DNA of 64,000 nucleotides, from contig NZ_JACHJL010000014.1 of NCBI RefSeq assembly GCF_014203645.1, forward strand, positions 1-64,000, read 5' to 3'. Numbering within the stretch: the first letter of the stretch is position 1; each line of letters starts with the position of its first letter. The position numbers were made by a program, and so were the translations under genes. The DNA comes from Streptomyces zagrosensis (GTDB taxonomy: Bacteria; Actinomycetota; Actinomycetes; Streptomycetales; Streptomycetaceae). Below, piece by piece: positions 42,738 to 51,295 of this stretch. The notes under the pieces were generated by a model. The model saw nothing but the letters and a program-made list of their open reading frames with translations, did not search any database and had not been told where the DNA came from.

Positions 42738-44813
42738 TTACGGGCTGTGCTGCGTCTCCATCTCCATGCGGTAGCGCTCGCGTAGTTCGCGTAGCTCGCG
42801 ACGGAGGCCGTGTGCGGGCAGCGGCCCGCCGCCTACGCCCGCGATTCCGTAGAGGTCGAGCAGATAGCGGCTGAACTGTCGGGAGTCGGGGAAGTCACCG
42901 CGTTCGGTGACGAACCGCCGGAAGGCGCCGTAGAAGGCCTCGTCTCGCGGGACGTCGTCCGGCAGCGCGGCCAAAGCGATCTCCTGCGTGGTGTCCGACC
43001 GGTATTCCGCAACCGGTGCGGCTTGCGGGCGCTGCGCATCGCGCCGCATATCGCTCCGCTGCTCGGCACCACTGCTGTCATGGCCGGGATGACTGTCCTG
43101 ACTGTCATGGCTGTCATTGCCGGCGTTGCCGTAGTCGAGCCCCTGGCCGGTGCCGTTGCGGTGGCCGCTGTCGGGGGCGTTCGCGTGGGCGTAGCCGTTG
43201 TCGGGAGCGTTCGCGTAGCTGGTCTCGTAGCCGATGACGCGCGCGTTCTCTTCCTCGGTCGCATTTCCGTTCTGGCGCCGGCTTGCGGCCCTGTTTCCGT
43301 TGCCCTGCTGGTCATCGATCCCGGCGCCGCCGCGGTCATCGTGTTGCACGGGTTCCGCGGCTCGCGGCTCCGGAATGTAGGGCTGCTCGCCCGCATACGG
43401 TGCTGCCGCACCCGGATAGCCGACGAACTGAGCGTTGCCCAGCGCCCGGCGTCGCCCGCCAGAGCCGACCGGCACGGTCACGTGCGCGCCCTCAGCCCCA
43501 TGCTCCGGGCCCATCTCGGCTGCGTACTCGGGGCCTGCCTCAGCTCCGGGTGCGACACCCGCAGCGGCTTCGGCCGTGCCCGCGCTCGCCGCCCTGGTCT
43601 GGGCAGCCTGCGGCGCGGGAGAGCCGGCGGTGGGCTGCGCCGGCGAAGGGCCGCCGTTCGCGATGGGCGGTACGCGGGACCCGTTGGCGGCGCGTACGGC
43701 ATGCGGGCCCGTGCCCGCGGCGGTGGCCTGCGTCGCGGCCGGCGCACCGGCGCCGGCACTGGCACTGGCCGCGGCATCGGCTTCCGCGCCGGCTTCCGAA
43801 GCGTTCGCGGTCTGCGGCGCGCTCGGGCCTTGCGGACTCGCGGATGCCTGTGCGCGGTCGGGTGTCTGTGTGTTGGCGGGTGTCTGTGTATTGGCGGGTG
43901 CCTGCGAGGCGCCCGAGGGTGGTGTTGCGGCCGTGGCGACTGCCAAGGTCTTCGCTGGGCCGCTGCCGCTGCCGCTGCCGCTGCTGCCGGTGGCGCTGTT
44001 GCCGTCGCTGGGCGTGCCCGGTGCGGGCTCCAGTGCTGCGGGCGCGGGCGCACCCGCGCGGGCGCCCTCGGATGGCGCCAGGTTGCCGGCCATCTCGCCC
44101 GCGGCCAGCACCCGCTCCGGGGGGATCACGATCCCGGCGGCGGCGAGTCCGGCCGGGGCCGTCTGCGAGATGGGCACGCCAAAGCGCGCCAGCCGCAGCG
44201 GCATCAGGGACTCGACGGGGGCCTTGCGGCGCCAGGCACGGCCGAAGCGTGCGCGAAGCCGGGCGCGGTAGACGAGGCGGTCCTGTTCGAGGCGGATGAC
44301 CTCGTCGTACGAGCGCAGTTCCCAGAGCTTCATCCGGCGCCAGAGCCGGAAGGTGGGTATGGGGGCCAGGAGCCAGCGGGCGACGCGTACCGACTCCATG
44401 TGCCGGTCGGCGGTGATGTCCGCGATGCGGCCGATCGCGTGCCGGGCGGCCTCGACGGAGACGACGAACAGGATGGGGATGACCCCGTGCATGCCGACGC
44501 CCAGCGGGTCGGGCCAGGCCGCGGCGCCGTTGAAGGCGATGGTGGCGGCGGTGAGTAACCAAGCGGTTTGCCGCAGCAGCGGGAACGGGATGCGAATCCA
44601 CGTCAGCAGCAGGTCGAGGGCGAGGAGGACGACGATTCCGGCGTCGATGCCGATGGGGAAAACGTTGGCGAAGTCGCCAAACCCCTTGTCGCGGGCGAGG
44701 TCACGGACGGCGGCGTAGGAGCCGACAAAGCCGATCGCGGCGATCACCACCGCACCGGCGATGACCACCCCGATAAGTATTCGGTGTGTGCGCGTCAACT
44801 GCATCGCGGCCAC
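42738..44813 (-). CDS. DUF2637 (SpdB-like) membrane protein with long disordered tail
   Basis: A 691-residue protein. Residues 1-220 contain four hydrophobic helices (ILIGVVIAGAVVIAAIGFVGSYAA, FPIGIDAGIVVLLALDLLLTWI, then LLTAATIAFNGAAAW, GVIPILFVVSVEAARHAIGRIAD) of the DUF2637 family. In conjugative plasmids this family is the SpdB2 spread protein. The middle 400 residues are low-complexity Ala/Pro/Gly/Gln with short repeats. The C-terminal 90 residues fold again (RDEAFYGAFRRFVTERGDFPDSRQFSRYLLDLYGI), a helix-turn-helix-like end seen in DUF2637 proteins. Start ATG 44813 or 44804. This is a chromosomal copy, with no plasmid genes nearby. Function unknown; possible DNA-binding at the membrane. 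Confidence 0.85.
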   Translation of the reverse strand: MAAMQLTRTHRILIGVVIAGAVVIAAIGFVGSYAAVRDLARDKGFGDFANVFPIGIDAGIVVLLALDLLLTWIRIPFPLLRQTAWLLTAATIAFNGAAAWPDPLGVGMHGVIPILFVVSVEAARHAIGRIADITADRHMESVRVARWLLAPIPTFRLWRRMKLWELRSYDEVIRLEQDRLVYRARLRARFGRAWRRKAPVESLMPLRLARFGVPISQTAPAGLAAAGIVIPPERVLAAGEMAGNLAPSEGARAGAPAPAALEPAPGTPSDGNSATGSSGSGSGSGPAKTLAVATAATPPSGASQAPANTQTPANTQTPDRAQASASPQGPSAPQTANASEAGAEADAAASASAGAGAPAATQATAAGTGPHAVRAANGSRVPPIANGGPSPAQPTAGSPAPQAAQTRAASAGTAEAAAGVAPGAEAGPEYAAEMGPEHGAEGAHVTVPVGSGGRRRALGNAQFVGYPGAAAPYAGEQPYIPEPRAAEPVQHDDRGGAGIDDQQGNGNRAASRRQNGNATEEENARVIGYETSYANAPDNGYAHANAPDSGHRNGTGQGLDYGNAGNDSHDSQDSHPGHDSSGAEQRSDMRRDAQRPQAAPVAEYRSDTTQEIALAALPDDVPRDEAFYGAFRRFVTERGDFPDSRQFSRYLLDLYGIAGVGGGPLPAHGLRRELRELRERYRMEMETQHSP

Positions 44814-45214
44814 CCGCGATCCCTCCCCGCCCTCGGCAACTAGCGCGCCCAGCCTGGCATACGCGTCAAGTCCGGAGTGCGACCAGGGGCGAACACGCGT
44901 ACGTATGCACTCCGTTCCGCGCCCCGAGCCCTGCCTCAGCCCGCTGCCGTACCCCCGCTTCAGCTCACAGCCGTACCCCGCCTCGGCTCATTGCAGTACG
45001 CGGGCTGAGCCTGTCGGCGTACCCGATCACATACGCGACTGCGGCCCCGACTACGACCCGACTGCGGCCCCGACCCCGGCCCGGCCTCGGGCCCGCCGCA
45101 CGCGCAGGCCGAAGCCGGAAGCCGGAAGCCGAAAGTACGAAGCCGAAAGCCGTAGGCCGGAAGCACGAATCCGGAAGCCGAAGGCCGGAAGCCGCGTCGG
45201 TGGTCCGCTTTGGG
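44814..45214. other. Intergenic region with heptad repeats
   Basis: A stretch of 401 bases between DUF2637 and DUF3558 genes, both transcribed leftward. It contains GCCGAAGCCGGAAGCC-type heptad repeats at 45105-45193. No gene is supportable. Confidence 0.6.
45105..45193. repeat. Degenerate 7-bp tandem repeat
   Basis: About twelve imperfect copies of GGAAGCC / GAAAGCC / GAAGGCC between 45105 and 45193, upstream of the promoter of the DUF2637 gene and after the DUF3558 stop. Confidence 0.75.
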
Positions 45215-45970
45215 TTAGTTCGCGGCGGACTTGGTCGGGTCCGCGCCCTCGCCCGTGGTGCCGCTCGGGCTCTCGGTCGCGCCCTCATTCGCCTTGGGGA
45301 CCGACGTCACCGCGTCCTTCGCCGCGTTTTTGGCGTCCTTCATCAACTCGTCCGGCTTCGGCGGCTTCGCGTCCTCGTAGCCCGCGCCCCGGTACTCGAC
45401 CGTCACGACCACATTGGCGATACGGGCGACAACGGTCTCGTTCTTGAACTCGTCGCCGTCCTTCTTCGTGCTCGTCGCCACGGTCTGCGCCTCGTCACCG
45501 ATGCCGGCCACCGCGCTCGTCTTGGCGCCCTTCGCGCCGTCCGCCGTAGCGGCCTTCCCGGTCTGCTGCGTGGCGTACGTCGCTGCGCGCTTCTCACCCG
45601 TGCCCAGACCAACGTCCGATGGGAACAGCTTCAGCGACACCGTGAGCTGCCGGTACTGGAACCCGTCGAGGCCGGACCACAGACAGCTCGCGGACTCGTT
45701 GATGTTGCCGGACGGCAGCGTCTTGCCCTTTTTGTCCTTCGCCTCCGGAACGAGTTTCTCCGCCGTCTTCTTCGGCAGCGTCTTGCACGCCTCGGGGAGC
45801 TTGTCGAACCTCGCGGCGGCGACGGTCGGCGACGGGCTCGCGGTGGCCGACTTCGAGGCGTCCTCTCCGCCGTCCTTGTCACCGGAGCCGGATGAGCAGC
45901 CGGCGACGAGCATCACCGGTACGGCTGCGCAGGCGAGCATTCGGGCGAGTCGCGGTGCTGTTCGGTGCAT
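45215..45970 (-). CDS. DUF3558 lipoprotein
   Basis: A 251-residue lipoprotein with lipobox MLVAGCSS (Cys about residue 25). The DUF3558 core follows (ARFDKLPEACKTLPKKTAEKLVPEA, NESASCLWSGLDGFQYRQLTVSLKLF, GIGDEAQTV, VVARIANVVVTVEYRG). Two cysteines bracket the core, as expected. The tail is Ser/Thr/Gly-rich. It sits upstream of a longer relative, and the two likely come from one ancestral pair. Function unknown; surface-exposed. Confidence 0.85.
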   Translation of the reverse strand: MHRTAPRLARMLACAAVPVMLVAGCSSGSGDKDGGEDASKSATASPSPTVAAARFDKLPEACKTLPKKTAEKLVPEAKDKKGKTLPSGNINESASCLWSGLDGFQYRQLTVSLKLFPSDVGLGTGEKRAATYATQQTGKAATADGAKGAKTSAVAGIGDEAQTVATSTKKDGDEFKNETVVARIANVVVTVEYRGAGYEDAKPPKPDELMKDAKNAAKDAVTSVPKANEGATESPSGTTGEGADPTKSAAN

Positions 45971-46080
45971 GGTCCTTCGCTCATTCTCTGTCGGTGTGCG
46001 GCCGTTCCGCCGCGTGACTCAGCTGGCACGGTACGCGGTGACGGCGTCCGGTCGGCCGAACCGTGACGGTACTCGCCGGG

Positions 46081-47490
46081 CTAGTCGCTGAAGTGCCCGG
46101 GGAGCTTGCGGGCGAGGTTCTGCGCCTTCTCCTGGAGCTCCGCGCTGCTGGGAATGTGCTGCGGATCGGTTGACCACTGGTCGTATTCGACCGTGACGAT
46201 GACGTTGGACGACCGGAAGACAATCGTGATGTCGCGGTGCACCCCGGAGTCGGCGGTGCTGAACTCATCGTTCAAAAACGCCTCGTCGCCGAGCCCATCG
46301 AGCTGGCGCGGCGCGAGATCGAGGCCGTCGTCCCCTTCGTCGCCCTGATCCCCTTCATCGCCTTGGTCACCCTCATCGCCTTGGTCACCCTCACCGCCGC
46401 CGCTGTCCGCATCGCCGTCACCCTCGCCCGCACTGGGGGTGGCGTCGGGGCCGGCAGAATCGCCGCCGCCGGAGGGAGTGGCGGACCCCACACCGGGCGG
46501 GGCGCTCGGCTGCGTACCGACCCCGGGTGTCTCCACGTCGTGGTCGAGGCCGCGGTCGAGAGCACCGGACGCGCGAGCGTCCGTAACACCCGTGACGTCC
46601 GTAACACCTGTAGCGCCCGTAACACCCGTAACGTCCGCAACGACGGAATGGGCGCCGAAGACCGAGGTGCCGACCGTCTCACTGCCGGACAATTCCGCAC
46701 TGGCCGATTCCGCGCTGGCCAATCCCGTACCAGCCGACTCCGAGCTGGCGTTGGCATCGCTGTCATCGCCTGCTGACGCCAGGCGCCAGGAGGCGGTGTT
46801 GGCCGGGTCGCCCGAGCCCGTACGGAAGTCGCTGCCTGGGCCGCCGTCCGGGCCGTCCCCGGGGCCTCGCACAATGCCCGGGTCGGCCGGGTCGGCTGTT
46901 TTGGCTGGGCCGATCGGCTTGCCGGTCGCGTCCGGCGGTGCGCTGCCCTTTGCGCTGGGCCCGGTGCCCTTGGGCTGGGGTGGCGCCGAGCCCGTTCCCT
47001 CCGGGCTGGTCGGGCTGCCCGGAGTCGGAGTAGGGGTCGCAAGGGGGATCTTCGCGGCCGACGCCTTCTTCGTATACGCCGCCGCCGCGCGGTCGTCGTC
47101 GCCGACCTTCGGGTCGTACGACACGACGCGCTCAAAGTCGAGCGTCAGATGCCGGGAGCCCTCGGGCGTCGTGAGCTTCCAGCGGCAGCCGACACGTCGA
47201 TCGGTGTCGTACGTGACGGAAGGCTGGCCCTCGAACGCCGCCTCCTGCGCCTCCTCGTCCTGGTCTTCCAGGCCCGGCAGCATGGAACGGAGCGTGTCGC
47301 CCTCCACGGTTCCGCAAGGTTCCGGGAGGGTACGGAACTTGCCGGGCCGGGCATGCGTCGTGGAGCTGAAACTCCCGGGCTTTCCGTCGTCGCTACCGCT
47401 GGTGGTGGTCTCGCCGCTGCATGCGGCGAGCCCCGTGACGAGCACGGCGGCGGTCAGCGCGGTGCCCGATAGGTACGGCCTTCGCTGCAC
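46081..47490 (-). CDS. Long DUF3558-like lipoprotein with low-complexity insertions
   Basis: A 469-residue lipoprotein from GTG 47490 (GGGAAGGGAG upstream, lipobox GLAACSG). The N-terminal DUF3558-like domain reads FRTLPEPCGTVEGDTLRSMLPGLEDQD and RRVGCRWKLTTPEGSRHLTLDFERV, and the end has ITIVFRSSNVIVTVEYDQW. Between them 250 residues are low complexity: VTGVTGATGVTDVTG repeats and a GDEGDQGDEGDQGDEGDQ acidic run. The ordinary family is about 250 residues, so the central block is an expansion. Located just upstream of and on the same strand as the other DUF3558 gene. Confidence 0.8.
   Translation of the reverse strand: MQRRPYLSGTALTAAVLVTGLAACSGETTTSGSDDGKPGSFSSTTHARPGKFRTLPEPCGTVEGDTLRSMLPGLEDQDEEAQEAAFEGQPSVTYDTDRRVGCRWKLTTPEGSRHLTLDFERVVSYDPKVGDDDRAAAAYTKKASAAKIPLATPTPTPGSPTSPEGTGSAPPQPKGTGPSAKGSAPPDATGKPIGPAKTADPADPGIVRGPGDGPDGGPGSDFRTGSGDPANTASWRLASAGDDSDANASSESAGTGLASAESASAELSGSETVGTSVFGAHSVVADVTGVTGATGVTDVTGVTDARASGALDRGLDHDVETPGVGTQPSAPPGVGSATPSGGGDSAGPDATPSAGEGDGDADSGGGEGDQGDEGDQGDEGDQGDEGDDGLDLAPRQLDGLGDEAFLNDEFSTADSGVHRDITIVFRSSNVIVTVEYDQWSTDPQHIPSSAELQEKAQNLARKLPGHFSD
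46328..46404 (-). repeat. In-frame acidic repeat in the long DUF3558 gene
   Basis: About seven imperfect copies of a nine-base word (roughly GATGAGGGT / GATCAGGGC) encode the GDEGDQ run. They keep the reading frame. Confidence 0.65.
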
Positions 47491-47651
47491 TGTCCGCGGC
47501 TCCCTTCCCCGGAAAATTGGTTGCCGCGCCAGGGCGGCCGGTGGAGACAATGTTTACCTCAACCGCTAGCGCGTGTGCCGGTTCGCGGCCGTGAATGTGG
47601 CGCGAGGTCCGGCTTTTTCCTTTTCGGTATTTTTCTGTCTTTCACGGGGGA

Positions 47652-48857
47652 ATGGAGTATGTCGTGTCGTACACAGAGGTAGCGGGCGCGCGCGTTCCGA
47701 TTCGGATGTGGGCCGATCCTGCCACGGTCGAGGGCGTGGCGATGCAGCAGCTTCGTAACGTCTCGACGCTGCCGTGGATCAAGGGCCTGGCCGTCATGCC
47801 CGACGTGCACTACGGCAAGGGGGCCACGGTCGGCTCCGTCATCGCCATGCACGGCGCGGTCTGCCCGGCGGCGGTCGGCGTGGACATCGGCTGCGGGATG
47901 AGCGCGGTGAAGACGTCGCTGACCGACCGCGACCTGCCAGATGACCTGTCGCGGGTGCGGTCGAAGATCGAGGAGACGATCCCGGTGGGTCGTGGCATGC
48001 ACGACTCGCCGGTGGACCCGGGACGGCTGTACGGCCTTGAGACGGCAGGCTGGGACGACTTCTGGTCCCGGTTCGACGGGATCGCCGACGCGGTGAAGTT
48101 CCGTCTGGAGCGCGCGACCAAGCAGATGGGGACGCTGGGCGGGGGCAACCACTTCGTCGAACTGTGCGTGGACGACCAGGGGGCCGTGTGGCTGATGCTG
48201 CACTCCGGCTCCCGCAACATCGGCAAGGAATTGGCCGAATACCACATCGGCCAGGCCCAGAAACTGCCGCACAACCAGGGACTCGTGGACCGTGACCTCG
48301 CGGTTTTCATCGCAGACACCCCACAGATGGCCGCGTACCGCAATGACCTGTTCTGGGCGCAGGAGTACGCGAAGAAAAACCGATCGGTCATGATGGCGCT
48401 GTTCCAGGAAGTGCTGCGGCGCGAGTTCCGCAAGGCCCGGGTGACGTTCGACGACATCATTTCCTGCCACCACAACTACGTCGCGGAGGAGCAGTACGAC
48501 GGAATGGACCTGCTGGTGACCCGGAAGGGCGCAATCCGAGCCGGGGCGGGGGAGTACGGCATCATTCCGGGTTCGATGGGCACCGGCTCGTACATCGTGA
48601 AGGGCCTCGGCAACGCCGCGTCCTTCAATTCGGCCTCGCACGGCGCGGGCCGCAAGATGAGCCGCAACGCCGCGAAGAAGCGCTTTTCGACCCAGGACCT
48701 GGAGGAGCAGACGCGGGGCGTGGAGTGCCGTAAGGATGCCGGAGTGGTGGACGAGATTCCGGGCGCGTACAAGCCGATCGAGAAGGTCATCGAGCAGCAG
48801 CGCGACCTGGTGGAGGTCGTGGCGAAGCTCAAGCAGGTCGTTTGCGTGAAGGGCTAA
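47652..48857 (+). CDS. rtcB: RtcB-type RNA ligase
   Basis: A 401-residue protein. The Mn-dependent ligase motifs are intact: CGMSAVKTSL near the N-terminal third (GVDIGCGMSAV metal cluster), GGGNHFVEL (about 180), HSGSRNIGKE and SCHHNYV with the metal histidines, and NAASFNSASHGAGRKMSR with the guanylylated His near the C-terminus. It joins 3'-phosphate or 2',3'-cyclic phosphate to 5'-OH RNA, as in tRNA repair. ATG 47652 has GGGGG ahead. Archease, the usual helper, is not in this neighbourhood. Confidence 0.93.
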   Translation: MEYVVSYTEVAGARVPIRMWADPATVEGVAMQQLRNVSTLPWIKGLAVMPDVHYGKGATVGSVIAMHGAVCPAAVGVDIGCGMSAVKTSLTDRDLPDDLSRVRSKIEETIPVGRGMHDSPVDPGRLYGLETAGWDDFWSRFDGIADAVKFRLERATKQMGTLGGGNHFVELCVDDQGAVWLMLHSGSRNIGKELAEYHIGQAQKLPHNQGLVDRDLAVFIADTPQMAAYRNDLFWAQEYAKKNRSVMMALFQEVLRREFRKARVTFDDIISCHHNYVAEEQYDGMDLLVTRKGAIRAGAGEYGIIPGSMGTGSYIVKGLGNAASFNSASHGAGRKMSRNAAKKRFSTQDLEEQTRGVECRKDAGVVDEIPGAYKPIEKVIEQQRDLVEVVAKLKQVVCVKG

Positions 48858-48935
48858 CCCTGCGCGCCCCGCCCGCCCCCCCTGGCTACCAAAGCTCCCC
48901 GCGCGTCAACCTCCTATGCCTCAGCTCCCCGCGCG

Positions 48936-49730
48936 TCAACTCTCGCGGTGCACCTTGGAGTTGGACGCCTGGGCGCGGGGGCGGAGAACGAGCAGGTCCA
49001 CGTTGACGTGGCTGGGGCGGGTGACGGCCCAACCGATGGTGTCGGCCACGTCGTCGGCGGTCAGGGGCTCGGCGACGCCCGCGTAAACGGCGTCGGCCTT
49101 CTGCTGATCGCCACGGAAGCGGGTGGTGGCGAACTCCTCGGTCTTCACCATCCCCGGCGCGATCTCAATGACGCGGACCGGGGTGCCGCACAGCTCAAGC
49201 CGCAGCGTCTCGGCGAGGACATGCGCACCGTGCTTGGCGGCGGCGTATCCGGCGCCGCCCTCGTACGTCGCGTGCCCGGCCGTCGAGGACACGATGACAA
49301 CGGTGCCTGCGCCGCCGCCTGCGCCAGCGCCGGGGTGGTCCGCCGACGCGGTGAGCGCCGGCAGCAGGGCCTGGGTGAGATGGAGCGTGCCGAGCACGTT
49401 CGTCTCGTACATGGTGCGCCAGTCGTCCGGGTCGGCGGTGGCCACCGGGTCGGCGCCCAGCGCCCCACCCGCGTTGTTCACCAGGACGTCGATGGACGGG
49501 TAGGCGTTGAGTGACGCGGCAAAGGCATTGACGGCGGCACGGTCGGTGACGTCCAGCGGGTACGCGACGGCCTGCTGTCCGGCCGCCGTCAGTTCGGCGG
49601 CGAGCGCCTCGATCCGGTCCGCTCGACGCGCGGTCAGGACGACGCGGTAGCCGGTGGCGGCGAGCCGGCGCGCGGTCGCGGCCCCGATGCCGCTGCTCGC
49701 GCCGGTGATGACGGCGGTGGGTGCGGCCAT
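48936..49730 (-). CDS. Short-chain dehydrogenase/reductase
   Basis: A 264-residue classical SDR. TGASSGIG at the N-terminus, NNAGG, the catalytic Ser/Tyr/Lys (VSSTAGHATYEGGAGYAAAKHGAH) and the late PGMVKTE are intact. It resembles NADP-dependent serine/3-hydroxy-acid dehydrogenases (YdfG-like). ATG 49730 follows GGAGG. A much longer open frame to 50285 lies opposite the PepSY gene and is not used. Confidence 0.92.
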   Translation of the reverse strand: MAAPTAVITGASSGIGAATARRLAATGYRVVLTARRADRIEALAAELTAAGQQAVAYPLDVTDRAAVNAFAASLNAYPSIDVLVNNAGGALGADPVATADPDDWRTMYETNVLGTLHLTQALLPALTASADHPGAGAGGGAGTVVIVSSTAGHATYEGGAGYAAAKHGAHVLAETLRLELCGTPVRVIEIAPGMVKTEEFATTRFRGDQQKADAVYAGVAEPLTADDVADTIGWAVTRPSHVNVDLLVLRPRAQASNSKVHRES

Positions 49731-49920
49731 GGGTGCCTCCTGGGTGCGGCGGTCACGATCTCCGTACGCAGGATATGACGGGCCTGCATGGGTGCTCCAT
49801 GGCCGTCCGTTCGGGGGGAACGGGCCGCGAACTTGGTACGCCCGATGCGAGCGCGGGAGGTATGACAATAAGCCTGGCGTCGATGCCGGGCGGAGAACCC
49901 GTGAATGAGGAGCGGAATTC

Positions 49921-50361
49921 ATGTCCGTACGCATCCTTCGGCGCTGTAGCGCCGGTTTCGCCGGTGCCGTCGCCGCGGCGGCCCTCGCCATCGCGACCCC
50001 GGCAACGGCCGTCGCCGACCAACACCAGACGCACCACAACCGGCACCACGGCTCGCACGCCCACGGCAGCCACCACGGCCACCAGCACGGCAGCTGCCAC
50101 GACCGGTCGGCGTCCGCATACCACCACAACCGGCACCACGGACGGCACCACGCGCTGCCGATCCGCACGGCGATCGACATCGCCGAACGCCGCGTAGGCG
50201 GCAAGGCGGAGAGCGCCGAGCGCGAGTACCAGCGCGTCAACAAGAACGACCGACACAAGCGGCACGTGTGGGAAGTTGAGGTCAAGCGGCACGGCCAGGT
50301 CTACGAGGTGCTGCTCGACGCGTACACCGGGTGCGTGCTGAAGGTGTCGAAGGACGACTGA
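49921..50361 (+). CDS. Secreted histidine-rich PepSY-domain protein
   Basis: A 146-residue protein. The signal peptide RRCSAGFAGAVAAAALAIATPATAVA is followed by a 46-residue stretch with more than twenty histidines (HHNRHHGSHAHGSHHGHQHGS), then a PepSY domain (LPIRTAIDIAERRVGGKAESAEREYQR, HVWEVEVKRHGQVYEVLLDAYTGCVLKV). PepSY modules bind or restrain peptidases or sense the envelope. The His-rich part suggests metal binding. AGGAG precedes ATG 49921. Isolated, convergent with the SDR gene's upstream region. Confidence 0.88.
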   Translation: MSVRILRRCSAGFAGAVAAAALAIATPATAVADQHQTHHNRHHGSHAHGSHHGHQHGSCHDRSASAYHHNRHHGRHHALPIRTAIDIAERRVGGKAESAEREYQRVNKNDRHKRHVWEVEVKRHGQVYEVLLDAYTGCVLKVSKDD

Positions 50362-50375
50362 CGCGGGTGGCTGGC

Positions 50376-50490
50376 GCGACCGGCTGATCCGGCTGGTTGG
50401 TGCGGGTGGCTGACCCGGCTGGTTGGTGCGAGTCGCTGACGCGGCTGGTTGGCGGGACCCGCTGACCCGGCCGATTGGTGCGGGTGGCTG
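50376..50490. repeat. 26-bp non-coding tandem repeat
   Basis: Four full and one partial copy of GCGGGTGGCTGACCCGGCTGGTTGGT (units at 50376, 50402, 50428, 50454 and partial at 50480), with two to seven differences each, begins 15 bases after the PepSY stop. Between the PepSY gene and the YnfA-like gene this could act as terminator or target for recombination; unproven. Confidence 0.8.
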
Positions 50491-50635
50491 GCGCCGGCTC
50501 ACTGGGCGCATCGGCTTACGCCAGCGCTGGCCGGGCGGCGGCTTCCGCCGCGCATCTCCTCGTCCGTGCGTTTCCGGCCGATGACGGCGGGCGGGACGCA
50601 CGGGCGGGGCGGGGTGATGCGGCCCTCGTCGGCGG

Positions 50636-50971
50636 TCAACCGCCGCGCGGCGCGTACATGATGACCGCGACGCCGGCCAGGCAGATCAACGCCCCGCTCA
50701 CATCGAAGCGGTCGGGCCGGTACCCATCGGCCACCATGCCCCAGGCGAGCGACCCCGCGACGAACACGCCCCCGTACGCGGCAAGGATGCGCCCGAACTC
50801 CGCATCCGGCTGAAGCGTGGCGACGAACCCGTACGCCCCCAGCGCGATGACCCCCGCCCCGATCCACAGCCACCCGCGGTGCTCGCGTACGCCCTGCCAC
50901 ACCAGCCACGCCCCGCCGATCTCCAGCAGGGCGGCGAGGACGAACAGGGCGATGGACCGGGTGGCGAGCAT
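50636..50971 (-). CDS. YnfA/UPF0060 family small membrane protein
   Basis: A 111-residue protein with four membrane helices ([75 protein letters not shown]). It matches the UPF0060/YnfA family, distant from small multidrug-resistance transporters. ATG 50971 gives the family length; an open frame to 51259 contains no conserved sequence. Confidence 0.92.
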   Translation of the reverse strand: MLATRSIALFVLAALLEIGGAWLVWQGVREHRGWLWIGAGVIALGAYGFVATLQPDAEFGRILAAYGGVFVAGSLAWGMVADGYRPDRFDVSGALICLAGVAVIMYAPRGG

Positions 50972-51295
50972 GACGGCAGCGTACGGAAGCGGGGCGCCCG
51001 CACGCCCGACCACCCAGCGGGGCATCTGTCGCTCGCGACTGGTGCTGGGTTGGGTGGCCTTCCGCGTGCCCGCTGGCCGCTCGCTGGAGTGCCTGCGTGC
51101 GTGATGCCGGAGTTCGCGGAAGTGAATGAAAACCGGGGTGCGGCTCGGTAACGTTGCAGGTCGCGGAGCGTGGTCCCCGCGGGCGCGGGGGTGGTCCGTG
51201 ACGCAGTCACATACGGAAATCCGGAGGTGGCGGTCCCGCGGGCGCGGGGTCGCCCTCACCAGCCAGATGGCACGTCCTGGGCAGGTGGGTCTCCA
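50972..51295. other. Intergenic stretch around the CRISPR-like remnant
   Basis: A stretch of 324 bases. Apart from the two repeat copies at 51170-51257 no gene or clear promoter is seen. The HD-domain gene ends immediately to the right. Confidence 0.5.
51170..51257. CRISPR. CRISPR-like remnant, two repeats and one spacer (type I-E style)
   Basis: The 28-base GTGGTCCCCGCGGGCGCGGGGGTGGTCC (51170-51197) is palindromic around CCGCGGGCGCGG and looks like Streptomyces type I-E repeats (GTGGTCCCCGC-GCGGGGGTGGTCC style). A 32-base unrelated spacer (51198-51229) is followed by a second, degenerate copy (51230-51257) missing bases in the stem and altered at its end, as terminal repeats often are. No cas gene is in the window. 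It could be a simple hairpin instead, hence moderate confidence. Confidence 0.5.

Noticed and set aside
42810-44558. 582-codon plus-strand frame opposite the DUF2637 gene
   Set aside because: Low-complexity Arg/Gly-rich translation; the minus strand has coherent membrane helices and a conserved end.
50003-50285. N-terminal extension of the SDR opposite the PepSY gene
   Set aside because: His/Trp-rich reverse translation of the histidine stretch; ATG 49730 with GGAGG is the SDR start.
51170-51197. Reading the palindromic repeat as a simple rho-independent terminator
   Set aside because: No T tract and a second degenerate copy at CRISPR spacing make a repeat more likely, but the possibility is not fully excluded.
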